Source: Gleditsia sinensis
Lineage: Eukaryota; Streptophyta; Magnoliopsida; Fabales; Fabaceae
NCBI GenBank assembly: GCA_037074535.1
Contig: CM073473.1
Coordinates: 4,097,001-4,161,000, forward strand
Direction: 5' to 3'
DNA: 64,000 nt
The notes under the pieces are model-generated. The model did not search any database. It was not told the origin of the DNA and worked only from the letters and a program-made list of their open reading frames with translations. The position numbers and the translations under genes were made by a program. This document shows, piece after piece, positions 39,770 through 53,200 of this stretch (positions within the stretch are counted from its first letter, which is position 1; each line of letters starts with the position of its first letter).

Positions 39770-40531
39770 GCAACAACTTGAATTTTGTTGAGATGGATAA
39801 GCACATTGAAAACTTGCAACACTATCAACAATAGTGGACGGTGGACACAGGATAGCAGCCCTCAGCTATAAGAAAATCATATTTGTAAAATGGGTAGCAA
39901 TTAAATTATATTATCACTGTCAATAGTAATGAACGTGTGAATTCTTACCACTTTCTTCTTTCTAGTGTGGCAGGGTGCTCCAAATTTTGTAATTTATTTT
40001 ATACTCTTTTTGGGGGTATACTATGAATGTCTGATGTTATTGTTTGTCTTCCATGTGTTTCTTGGATTAAAATGGTATATAAGCAAGGCAATATATGGAA
40101 TAATATGTTCACCATTTGGCATGATCTTTAGGCACAAAATGTAGAGGAGGCAGAAAACCAGGATCCTGAAATCCTATGCACGCATCGAACCAAGTCTCTT
40201 TTTCAATTGGTACTCCAACATAAACATCTGCCTCTCTTACTTCACTACTTATAAGGAATGCTGTAATTTCAAGCGGTGTTCATGTATTTATGTCTTCAAA
40301 GCATGCACAAGGAATGAAGTGTTGTCCTCATCTTGAAGATGAATATCAGCAAAGTCGGTTACAAGAAGCTCAGAAAAAGATTCAAACTGGTGTGGTGCTG
40401 AGGATGCAGGTCCGTACTCGTTGATTATTGGCCTATAAAGAAGTCTTCTATTATGTTCTAGAGGGATGAGTTAATCAATCTCATGGTACATCAATATGAA
40501 ATCCTGCAGAAGATATTTCACCTTCGTAATT
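39770..40531. other. 3' flank of EOL1
   Basis: This contains the EOL1 3' UTR. A possible continuation of the decayed PP2C sequence may lie in its right half, but I cannot align it. Confidence 0.5.
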
Positions 40532-40898
40532 GAAGATCATCAATTAGGGAGAGAACGAGAGAGCCGACTTGAAGCAACTGGCGGATACATCATGGTCTGG
40601 GGTGTGTCTGTTGTCAATGGTGTGCTAGCTCTTTCCAGATCCATTGATAATATGTCCCTAAACTGTTTTTTTTTTCTTCCCTGATATTTGATCAGTTGAT
40701 GTCTCTTGAGAGCCATCTAGCCAGATTTTACTTGGGTTGTGCTGCTCAGTTCTCTTATTTTGTTGTCATCTTTATTTGGTTGTCAGATAAAGTAACAGAA
40801 TGGCAGTCTCTTAAATGCTACAGATGCGTTCTTCTGTCCTTTCACCCATGGAATTTGAGAGAATAGCTGAAGACGTCTGTTCTCTGATATGGCATTGA
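40532..40898 (+). pseudogene. Decayed PP2C phosphatase fragment
   Basis: Three short segments align, in order, with the PP2C domain of the neighbouring PP2C-kinase gene. EDHQLGREREsRLEATGG, then VWGVSVVNGVLALSRSID, match NDHHPDREDEKIRVETAGG and NWGGVPRINGQLAITRAIGD. After about 130 bp, VTEWQSL (40792) matches VTDWQPL. EFERIAEDVCSLIWH, then TGA (from 40852), matches VFEKMSSQDVCDLLWE. The gap falls where the intact gene has its exon 5/6 intron, which favours a DNA-level copy over a retrocopy. Metal-binding residues and both domain ends are missing, so this is a remnant. The donor may be the neighbour or another PP2C gene. Confidence 0.6.
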
Positions 40899-40967
40899 AT
40901 CAGTGGCGCATCCTGATATTCAGTGGCCTAATGGGTAGCAACAAGGGAGTGCTGCTTTAAAGAGAGG

Positions 40968-41071
40968 CAGACGAAGCCACTAGGTGTAATCTAGTGTTGA
41001 GAAAGTTGGATAGTTTAATAAAAAGTCATAAGTTCAAACACTGCTCTTTCATTGTACCAAAAAAAAAAAAA
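40968..41071 (+). mobile_element. tRNA-derived SINE-like insertion
   Basis: About 100 bp ends in a poly(A) run (41059-41071) and contains a box A-like motif (TAATCTAGTGTTGAGA) about 40 bp before a box B-like motif (AAGTTCAAACA). This is the spacing of an RNA polymerase III promoter in a tRNA-type SINE. The flanks share AAAGAGA (about 40959-40965 and 41069-41075), a possible short target-site duplication. Confidence 0.42.
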
Positions 41072-41776
41072 GAGACTGACGGATAATTCACCTATTATGG
41101 TTGCTTTACAATCAACCTTTTCCCCCAATTATGAGATTTACAATTCAGACTAGTAGATAAGTCCTTGCTTGAGTCCATTTTCTTGTCAATCAAACGAATT
41201 AATACTCCTGAGAAACAAATACAACAAAAAATAACGATGAATCATTCTATAGATTTGCTACTCTGTTTCTTATTATAAGTACAATCAGTGAAGTTTAATA
41301 AATTTCCTTTTACAACTTTTTCCTTCGCCTACTCTCTGTCTCTTTCCAGAGAGAACAAAAAAATTTAAACGGCTTAAAGAACCCATCATTGCCAGTGTTA
41401 TCGTTCTTTTTCTATTACGGTGCATCCAACATTAATGCATGCAAATGACTTTACAGTATGATCAACCTATCTATGTTCTATTATACAATACCTAATTGCA
41501 CGATCCTGATATGGTGTCTAAAGTCAATTATATACAAAGTGATTTTGGCACCTGTCAGCAGTCAGTAATTTTGGCAATTATTACCATCTTTGTCAGGTAT
41601 GATCCATGAACGACTCGTATCTGCACAACGTAGCTTTAGTGCACTACCTCGCTCAACTGGGGCCTGGATTCAGTTATGCCTGCCATAAAATTTCCGGGAA
41701 ATTAAGGCGCAGGGCGTTTAATCTTAGTTCACTATGTATTATATGAATAATTTGTGGATCATGGCTTCCCATTGCC
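41072..41776. other. 3' flank of the PP2C-kinase gene
   Basis: The space between the SINE-like insertion and the stop codon of the minus-strand PP2C-kinase gene, expected to hold its 3' UTR. No other feature was seen. Confidence 0.5.
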
Positions 41777-44700
41777 TCACCCACTTGGGGGAGTTTGGAA
41801 ATAGGGATGCTGCAATGCCTCGTCAACACTTAATCGATCTTCCTACAATTATTTAACACAAGCCTTCATTAGGTTCAGCACTATAGCAAAAAATTAAGTC
41901 CTTCAATTTAACGGTGTTTCTAAACGTAGGAAATAAGAAAGAAAACAAATTTGTCGAGACATGAATTTTAATCAGGCAACTTACTGGGTCCCAGAATAAT
42001 AAATGACGCACTAATCGTAATGCCCAGATATTTGAAAACCTGCAAGACTAAGAAAAATATTAGGACAAGAAAAAAATTTTACCATAAGAGAAGACTAGAT
42101 AACATATCATAATTGATAAACATGAAAGCATGGAAGTTAGCAAGCTAACCCTAATTTAAGAGGATCCCGACTCTTAATTTGATGAGAGAAGAATTCCTCA
42201 GAGCATTTCCAGGATGCAGGTGGAGCTCCAACCTACGTTCACAAAGATGAAAGCTTCATTAGGCGACATATATATTTAAAAGCAAATCGTTGTAAGGTAG
42301 TATCTTATCCAACAAATATATAATTCCACTGCAAGTAAATACCAACCATGCGTTAGATTTATCTAGACCCCCATTTATCAATTTATAAATAAAATCATAG
42401 TTTCCCATTTCACGACCTTCATCACGTCCCAATTATCTTAACACTATCGAGAAAATATTCCCAAAATTGCATAGAATCAGCTGATATAGCTGTTGTATCT
42501 CAAATCAAGTTCTGGCATGGTCCTTAAATGTCATCAATCGGATTCAGACACAATCAGACCACCAAAAAAAATTCAATTGATTATTCTTTTGCATGATAAT
42601 AGGATTGAAGAGTTTTAAGTAAATACGAAGCTTTGGAGATGCATAGTCTTTGCCACTTGTCTGGAGGAATTACTAAGCAATAAATCTATTATGACAAAGC
42701 AAAAGATTTTCCAATATTTAAAATCAAGAATGTTAATCAACTGCTGCTCTTAATCACTGAGTGTATGTATCTGTATAAATTGATATAACAATTATGTGCA
42801 TAGAAAAGAAAGAAATAGTAAAATAATCAATTTTTGACAAGGTCACGACCAAAGATTTTTCCCGTTAAGATGATAAACTTACTTGGTTCATTGTGTGATA
42901 CTGTTTAAAGGAACTGCCAGAAATCCCAGGCATTAATATACACAATTCCATGAATGATCGAAGTCTGCCAGCACAATAATAAAACTATAGTTACAATTAT
43001 AGTCCAGAGACTCGAGAATTAATAAATATTTAATTCCTTAATGTACAAAATCAATTACGTAAGTCTTTAGAACACAAACAACAGTCCTAGAGCTAAACCA
43101 TGATCTATATTTGCATCTCGGGATGCATGCTTCCACTAAAAGAAGCTTCAAACAAGTAGTTGCTGGTCGATACCACTCTAAAAGGGAGATTACACGAGCC
43201 TTTTGATTGCCAAAATTCAATATTAAACCTATAGAACTGTGGTACCTTGGAGGTTCTCAAGGATATATACCTAATCAGTGAGAATGGCAATCATAATCCC
43301 AGATGCCCATATCTAATTTCACACAATTTCTTCCTCCCCCCCCCCCCACCCCCACTTTTCCGTCATATTTTCATATATGGAAATATTTAGAAAGATACCA
43401 AAAAGCAAGCAGCCCAAATGCCTAACAAAGTTAAAGCAAAAATTTCTTCATTGTACAAGTTTTTTTTTTTTTATTTTATTAAAAAAAAAGGGTTAAGATA
43501 GCGTAACAGCCTTCTGATGAGCACACTTACTTGTATGCCAGCTCCTTTACGCCCTCATTCCAGCCCTCAAGATGCCGGTCCAAAAGAGTATGTGTTAAAG
43601 AATTTATCTGGAAAACATTTGGCGTCCCTAAGACCAACTCTAACATCACAACACCAACACTCCACATGTCATATCTGTGATTGCAGAAAGATTGGATAAC
43701 AGCCTTGCAGGTAATTTAACAGAAGACACAGCATATCCATCCATTTTAAACAAGATAAAAGCAAGAATGAAGACGCATGTTGATTTCACTCTTAAAAAAT
43801 AATAAATTTTAAATAAACAAGATGCCGACTTCTATCATACAAAATATGACATACTTCAAGGTTGAGCTTGTTGGTCCTTGATACCAAGTAGCATTTAGTA
43901 AAGCTTCAGGAGGCACATACTCATAAGTTTGCTCAGCTCTGAAGAAACAGTAGACATGTTTACCACAACGATCAATAAAAGATTCAATATTGTAGAAAGA
44001 TATGAGAGGTACCGAGAAGGCCCAGTAGAACCATATAAGTGCTTCAATGTAAATTCATCAATTGCGCTGCCAAAGTCGATAATACGCCTAACAGAATCAG
44101 CAGAAGAGTATAAGATTCATTAAACAGTGAAGATATATTACACACAAGAGACACACATGCAGACACACAAATAGTTGGATAGCCAAATCAAATTTTAAAA
44201 ATGCTTGATAACCCAGTTTTCTTGCTGTCAATGTCAAATACTCAAACCAACCATTATCAACTGAGACTAAGATAAATTTGAGAAAGAGAGAGAGAAATCT
44301 AGAAGTAGTCAACCAGACTTGGATACCTTTTCTGTTTGGTCCTATTGTTGAAGAAGCTAATTTGGATTGTTTTAGGCATAATGTCACAAAACTGTATTTT
44401 TAAAGTCCATATGCTAAGAAAATCTCAACACTTTCAAAACCAAGCAAATTTTGCATTTCCCATAATACTGTGCAGAAAGTTATTATGAAATAAAAGGCAC
44501 TGATCCCTAACAAATAGTAGACCCATTCCAAGCAAAACTAGTAGGCTGGCAAGAATGGTTACTCGTCATCACACATAATATTATTATCTAGAGAACAAAG
44601 ATTAAACTTGAGTCAGTAAATGAACTTTTTTTGCACATCAAATCATTTCAAATGGCTCCAATCCTTCAACCACCTTCATTGCAGATATTTCAGTCACCAA

Positions 44701-47700
44701 ATAGCAGTTTGTAGAACAGAGGAACCACAACTGTATACCAAATTGCAGAGAATTTATATGAGCGAACATTATTTAGAAAGAAATGGAAAATAGATTGAAT
44801 TTTTCCTAGCCAGGGGGATGCAAAGTCATATTAATTAAACCTTGCAATCCAAAGAAAAAGAAAATAATAACTGAGGCCATAGTGGTTTCTTAAATTTGTG
44901 AGCAGAGATCATTTGAGGAAAAATGACCGGGCTAAGGCATTCAATACAATATGCAATGATGTAGTCCTGAAATAATTTCTTCGGCTATAAATTAGTATGA
45001 TATACAACAAACACTTCAACCGGATTACGTCTCCTTCATATTTCGTGTCTTTCAAAGTTTATGATGGTCTTAGTATTAGGTTTTGGAAGGATGGTTGGAG
45101 AGGGGATGTTCCATTTTGTGATGCCTTTCCTAATCTATTTCATCTTTCTTTGTTGCATAATTCTCCCATTTGTAATTTTTGTTCCTTTCCTATATTGTAT
45201 AGTACTAAATGTTAAGCGGTCAAAAGACAATATGAAGATAAATTCAATATTACAGAGATAAAAATGTTGCACTAGATATGTAGACACACTAGAAGAGATA
45301 TGATTAGAAATGAGTGCAATAGAGAGAAGGTTGGAGTAACACCTATTATGAAGAAGATGATGAAATATCGCTTAAGGTAGTTTAGTCATGTGTGGAGAAG
45401 ACTTACAAAAATCTTAGTGAGAAGAGTAGATCAGATGGAGAATAGTTCGATAGTTAAAAGTAGAGGGAAGTAAAAAAAAATAATTGGTGAAACTATTAAA
45501 AATAATTTAATAGTTAATAACTTATTTATTAATTTCATTCATAATAGGCCACTGTAACGCCGTTTGATCCATGTAGCCGACTCCATCTAATAAAAAAAGA
45601 CTTAGTTGTTGTTGTTGTAATTTTTGTTCCTTTCAGGGGGTAGTTTTTCATGGAATCTCCATTTTGCTAGAAATCTCTTTGATAGAGAAACCCTTCAGCT
45701 TGAGGCTCTTATGCTTCTCCTCGAACCCTTTTTTCTTACTTATTCTTTAGATAGGAGGGTGTGGAACTTAGACTCTTCTGGTATTTTTTTCCCTGTTCGT
45801 CCAACTTTGATTTTCTTACTTCGTCTCCTAATAGGAATCCTTTTCTTCTTGAGAAGCCAATTTGAAAATCTAAAGCTCCTCTTAAAGTGAAGTCTTTTGT
45901 GTGGTCAATGGTACTCAATAAAATTAATACTAATGACATGTTGCAGCTTTGAAGGCCAAATTTGGCTTTCTCCCCTAACATTTGTTTCATGTGTAGGGCT
46001 GCTTCAGAGAGTGATGGGAATTTGTTTTAACATTGCAGTGTGGCCACCATTCTTTGGAATAAGTTGTTTACGGTTTTGGGTCAGAGTTAGGTGTTCATGG
46101 AGAGGTTGGAACAGTTTTTAATAATTAGGTATAATCAGCTGGGTCATAATAAAGATGGAAAAGTGCTTTGGTATTGTGTCGTGTTTGCTGTGATCCGATG
46201 CATTTGGTCGCAGAGGAAGGCTCAGATCTTTAAATAAGTGTTGCTGCCTCTGACTGTTTTATGGGATCGAGTTGTTTCTTTGGCCTCTTTGTGGTGTTCT
46301 CCTGAGGGGCACTTTAAGGGTGTTTCTTTGTCAGGTTTAAATAGAGATTGGGCAGCTTTCTTAACTTTCTAGTTTTCAGTTTTTCTTTTCTGTCCTCAGT
46401 TTTGGTGGTCTGTTCTTGAGGAGGCTGTCTCATCCTACTTTCTTGTACATCTTCTCTTTCTAATAAAGTCTTCTTTTTCTATCCAAAAAAAAAAAAAACA
46501 CTTCAACCAAATGCAAACTTTTAGGGATTAAATGAAGAAAAAATTGAAGTATTCTTCAATCAATTTGAATGTGTAAAATTAAGAAGAGAAGTTCCAAAGG
46601 CAAGAAATGTTCTACACGCACCAAAATAAGACAAAAGAGAAGACTTCTGATCATTCTGTTTAAGAAATTATAAATAAACATACACTTCAAATGCATAACA
46701 TTGACTAAACCAAAATTGAGCTATTCATATTACACATGTAAGTAATTATTAATGTCTATAGTTCCAATATATAACATAGCAGGTTAAAATGTTCAACATC
46801 AAAGACCGCATAAAATAAAACAGCACAGTACTATATAAAAGTAAGATAATGCACTGTACATTTTTGTAGATATTTTTGTATTAATTGTTTGAATCTCTTT
46901 TAGGCATCTTCCAGTCTCCTGATCTTCAAAGCATATCACCATGTTCTCTTCCAAAATTAAAGACCCTGAGTCAGTTAATGTTTCCAAAAACAAATTCTTC
47001 CAGCTGCGTCATATAGAATACAACAACAACAACAACTAAGCCTTTTTCCACTGCGTCATATAGAATAACAAAACTTAAACACACAAGCTCACACATTGGA
47101 GGATCATAATTGGGAAACTTGTAATTGACTATGGATAAAGGGCCAATAAAATTATAGTGCTTTAACAACTAGGCATAATCCATACAAAAGAGACCAAGAC
47201 CTTTTAAACAATTGATTTATTATGCAGTAACACGTCTCATACCTAAAAAAGTGAAAAATCGACAAAGGAAAATTACTTGCTCAGGTTTACATTGATCACT
47301 TGGAAAATGTATGTCTTTGAAATTAACAGCGCCAACTGATTAATTTTCATTGATCTTGTATATAGATATCCGCAGACATAAGATTTTACTCATCTAGAAA
47401 TCAACAAACATATACATCACTTCAAAGTAACAAATTGCCTCCAATGTCCTCACCAGGTTTGATATCCCTGTGCGTGATATTGCGATCATGACAGGACTTA
47501 AGTGCCATTAGCTGCACAAACAAGTGAGACAATTAGTCAAGAATATTTAGAAAATTGAAAGGAAAAATAGTTAAATTTGGGATATGTCATAATACATATC
47601 CAGAGAAATTGAACTTTATTTTCCATTTTTAGTGTCATTATAACTAAAACCTTTTCAAGTGGTACAGATATAAGTAAAAATAATTGTCACCATAGATATT

Positions 47701-50210
47701 CAATTCAGAAACTCCAAAAAAAAAAAGAGAAGACTAAGTATATATTTCTTAACAAAAGCCAGGTTGCATACATGATGCCAAATCATTCATGATATTAACC
47801 ACAACCAATTCATCTGACAGCATATGATGCAAAGTTTCATGATACACCACAAGGGAGGAGAATGACAAAGATGAGGATTTCAGGACAAGAGAAGGTTTAT
47901 GAAGAAGATATGGTTCAACTGGGTTCTGTTCATACTTAAAAGTGTAAAACACCTGATTTTAAGTGCTACAATTAAGTCCTTGACCTTCCTCTTTAAAAGA
48001 AAAATGGTGCAGCATATCGATAGGACTAAAAAAAAATTGTCTCTATATTTCCCAGATGAGTAAACATATATAGAGAATCATAGAAGACCAGGTTAATATT
48101 TCAAAAAGTAGGTAATTATAAAGGTTAACAGAACAATACACCATTGAGACCTATATTTAAGACATACCAGCTGCCATATAAGGTTGCGCATTTCCTCTTG
48201 CCCTTCTTCTGTTGTCTTCAACCAATGCCACCACTTTGATGGTCGTAGTATCTGAACATGTTTCCCTTGCTCAGTTCTTTCATCCTCAGCAGTATCATAT
48301 GCTTCTTCCACAGTATACATAAGTTTTGACAAAGACATGCCTTCATAATGGAATACAAGCCATATTTCATTAGATTGAGACTCAAAAGACTCCACATATC
48401 TTGCAATATGGTTCAGACCTTCTTCATTGATGGCCCTCTGCAACCGGGATTTGTTTGGAAATAAATTCTCAGAACTCCCAGGGTCTTTTATGTTATGGAA
48501 CATAAATTCATTTGCTTTTAGTCGGTCATAAGAACTGAATTGTGATATTTTCATAACACAGTTTAATTTTTCAGCTGAAAGAAGATCTTCAAAGCATGTA
48601 GAGGCATTTAAGAAAATTTCTCCAAAATACTTCTCCCTCAGACCACTTAAGTAAACAGCAGCCCCTCTCTCTACCTGTTCAGTCATGCAATAATTAGTTG
48701 TGCTACATGTTTTCAATATGCAAAACTGAGCATCTACAGAGCCTTCTCAAAGAAAACATCCTCTTAAGTCTAATCTGAAAAGATAAAGGGCACAAATCTC
48801 AATAGACAGCCAAGCTGGCATTGAAAATAAGAAGTAATACAAGTACAAACTGTAGCACCCAACACCTTAAAAATGAAAGGAAAAAGCAAACTCGTCTAAG
48901 CTTTCCGTTTCTGCATAGTTAAAAATTGATGTGATGACAATTTTAAAAATTCTGAAACAGATTATTCAGGAGCATCATCACATAGTTTAGAAGTGTAAGA
49001 AGCAGAAATTACACATAGAAACAGGAAGACTGGAGACATTGGTTCATACAGACTTCATCAAGCAGGTGAAACATTCTGTAATGCTTATTTATTCCTAGAA
49101 GGTATGGTTGCTAAATTACTGCCAAAGCATGGAAGGATAAGACAAGAGGTCACAAGAGAGAAGGATGTGAACGCTTGACTTCTGATGGGAAGTAGATAGG
49201 GGTGAGAGAGATGGGAAAGGGCAAAAGTTCAATGGACAGGTTATGAGACAGGTTCCAATGAGAAGAAGAGACGAGACAAAAGTGGGAAAGAACAGTACAA
49301 TGGATGGGGCATAAGATGGGTTCTAAACCTCAAATGGGATGAAGAAAAAATAAAAAGGAGACTAACTGGCTGAGTAGGTACTTCAGTCAGTTAGGAAATC
49401 ACACACAGAGGATTTAGAAAAAAAATGTTCTTCTAATTTCAGTCACTTTTGGTATTAAGACTAGTTAACTGACACCAAGCCAACCAAAATACCCCCAAAT
49501 AAATATAGTTATAAACCAGAGCACACCCCTGAAGTTAGCAGACCAAAACCAAAAATGTCAGGCCATATAGGTCGGTTTCATATGGGAAACCTGGGTCAAG
49601 CACACCCCATGAAAAAAGATGCAAACCAAACAATAAAATGAAGTCCAATCTCTCAAATAAAAGAAATTACAAATACAAATAGAATGATAAGCATTCATTT
49701 GACTTAGGATCCAAAAGACTAAAATGACATATCTAAATACCAGATATTACTAAAAGAGAAGCAAATTATTTTAAGAAAGAGATAGAAATTGAGGAACATG
49801 CAAACAGATATCCAAAGCATACATCACATGTTGTAGACACACGAACTCATTGGTTTGACCTTCTTAGTAAGCAGCATCATGTCAACAAAAAGAACCAACT
49901 TCAAGAAATTATTTATCCATCCACAGAAAGAAATTATCTTATCCTTCTTATCTGATTCTAAGAATACAGCACTGAACCTTAACTAAAAAGCCTTACGCAA
50001 CAGACAAGGAAGAAAAAACCCAGGAAATACTCTACAAACTCCCAACCTTATGATTATATTGTTATTTATATAAGCAGGGAGATTGGACAGTTTTGTTGTA
50101 CACTTGAGCGTCTTCAGCTCTTTGTTTTCTTTTTGTTTCCCTGTTTTAAAGGACACCTTATCCTCCCCAATAGTTGTACCTTTCTCCCTTCTCTCCAATG
50201 AAATTTCATT

Positions 50211-50244
<34 letters not shown>

Positions 50245-53200
50245 AGCAGACCTTTAGTATGATAATCAATTTAATACATGTAAATATAATAAATATAAAT
50301 ATTTTCTCAAAATACGCAATCAATAGAAGCCTTAACACATAACACATAAAGAGACGAAAGGCTAGTCCATTGAAGCAATGAAAAGCAGTTTTACTTCACT
50401 AGGATATATTACCATTATACGTTTCAAAATGTACAAGTTGTGGTTAGAAGGACCATTCTGGCAATCATGAGTACTTGAGCTACTATTTCTATTGTACGAG
50501 TCAAAATCGATAAAGCTAAGAGAGACATTATTGTTGTCCTTGCTCAACTTTGAAGCATTGCCACCTTGATGACAGTTCCAATGAAAAGCCAACCATACTT
50601 CACCATATGATCCACGACCAAACCTCTTCTTTAGAACATACCTAATCACCAAAGTGCATATTGACTAAGATGTCAGGTCTAGAGAAAAACAAATATAAGC
50701 ATAAACTATACAATGACACAGAAAGTATGCAATTATTCTTTCAATTTGGATCCCATACAGTGAAACATACTGGCAATCACGATAGCCTTGACCTTCCATA
50801 CAAGGATCAAAAGTAAGGTAATTTCAAAACAGTAAGGACATAATTAATGAGTACTTTCCACAGGATATCAAGTTATAAACCCTCTCTAACTTTTACTGGG
50901 AACCGCATTTTCTTCTAATGTTGAAGGTCAAAGCAAACGAATATCGAAGAAGAGACATTTACCTCATATGAGGCATTGAATGGTCAAAAGACCCATTATT
51001 TGAACCAGTATCATGTAAGGGAATTGATTCAAGCAGGCCAAGAAAACTAGCAAAGCCCTCAGGATTTATGCATTGCTCTTTGGCTCCATTGACAGTCATG
51101 CCAAGGTGAAAGCAAAAATTTTGATTATTGTACAAATTTACAGGACCACCTACATATAAAAAAAAAAGGACCAAAAAATGTAGACTATATCAACAACAAC
51201 AAAAAATGCACCAAGATCATGTGATTAGATATTCATATAACACCTTTGCTTACCAGAATGTTGATGAGGCATATCTGGTAAAGACTGTGGTAATTTATGT
51301 AAATAGTCTAATGACCAGTCAACCTTTTTAGCAGGCTGCCCATAGTCCATAGCTTCATCAAGATTTTCAGATAAATAAAAACATCCAACGTCACCATTTT
51401 TCACTTCAGCCTATCATTAAAAAAAAAAAAGTAAGAAAAACAAGAGGCAGCCAGAGTTAGTAACTCAGATTAATGGTAACTAGATGGACCTAAGCTCCAA
51501 AGTGAAGTAACTTTTGATAATACTAAGAGAACACAAATAATGCAAAAGGGTTCTAATTTATTGTTAAGCGCACACTGCACACATACAGACAATACCAAAA
51601 TCCCATAATGAAAATCCACAAATGTATCTTGATGCCAAGGATGGCGCTTAAAAAGAAAAACAAATGATTTCGTTATGGTAATATATGTAAATGTTCAGCA
51701 AAAAGGCTTACTCTCAGCTTTGTATACATAAGACATGCAAAAGTACACATAACCACCAAGAGAGGGAGAACAATAATCAAAGTCTGCACATATAATAGCT
51801 CGATCTCTTGTCTCACAGAAAAAGAGTATGAATAATAAATTCCAAGATTTGCAGTAAAGTTCGCCTTTAAATTCTCTGCCTTTAGTTATGTTGGATTGTT
51901 GGCCCTCTTAATAAATTAAGGCGACATAAATTTCTCTCAATATAGCTAAACCTTTATAAGACCAAGTGTCCTCCTCCACCAACGACAACAACAAATAATA
52001 ATAACAATCAACTACTGACCAGACCACATTTCCCAAGCTGCACAGCATAAGAATTCCCTAACTTTTACACAATCACCTTGAAAATATATTATCAGTCTGC
52101 TCTGGAAAAATCAATTAATTTATTGCAAATGCTATCAGGATAATCAATAATGAGAGCAACACGGGCAGAACATAGAAAAAATTTATAACAATAACTTCCA
52201 TGACCTTCACTCATACCAATATTCGCTGAAATTTGGTATCCACTGGATGCAGACGCTCCCATTGCATTATATCAGTTGTAATGCCATTAGCTGAGCAATT
52301 AGCAAAACAACAAATTAGCTGATAAACATAAGTTGCTACATAAAGGAATAACCAAATCAAATAACTTTCAGTAATTATTTGATCATGTAAATTCTTGACA
52401 TAGCACAAACAAGTTTTTAACCTTCCCATGTACATATGATTTTCATCATTACAGTTGAATATGGAAAAAGCAATTAACACTTACAAATGCGCCCCAAGAA
52501 AAGCAGATAGAAAGAGTTATCTTTGGCAACTGTATCTATGAGTGGAACAAACACAAAAAGGCAAGGCATGCCTATTATAAAAATGTATTTATGCTAATAT
52601 GTGTTACTCAAAACTTCTTTAACATCTGTACATAAAAACTGATGATAAAAAAAAATATCAGATACAAGTATAGAAGGTCAATATAAATGACAAAAACATG
52701 CTTTCACTACAAATCAGTTCATTTACGAATCTAAGAAGTAACAGTAGAAGCAGAATCAAGTAGAATAAAATGATAATTTAGGAATTATAAATCATTAAGA
52801 TATTTCAGTCAAATCAGACACAAATTCTTGTAGAAGTTCTCCCAAAATTATCACTAATATGTTATGTTACAGAAAAATGAAAATGTGAACTCAAACTAGC
52901 TGATATTCCAGTATTCATAACTATGCACAAACAAGAGGCACAAGGAGCATGTCTTGAAGTCTTGAGACTAAATAAGGAAGTACACACATGCAAAGTAAGT
53001 TCCAACATTTAAACCCACAAAATATACCTGAGCTTCTGGAAGCAAATTCCCGCAGTCCAAGTAGTGGAACATCTATGTCCCTCTTTTCAATATCGCTTCT
53101 CCCAAACAAGTTTTCAGAAAAAGTAGCAGATTCCAGAGGAACCAGAACTGCTGCCACATTGTCCATACTGCCTTTTCTGAAGGCAGTGTTAACAATGCAA

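Noticed and set aside
43332..43352. C-rich tract and other homopolymers (37951-37970, 60831-60841, 61551-61565)
   Set aside because: Simple low-complexity runs, prone to sequencing error; no evidence of function.
51186..51206. AACAACAAC-like tract in PP2C-kinase intron 9 as another RTE end
   Set aside because: It lacks the CTAAG block and a target-site duplication.
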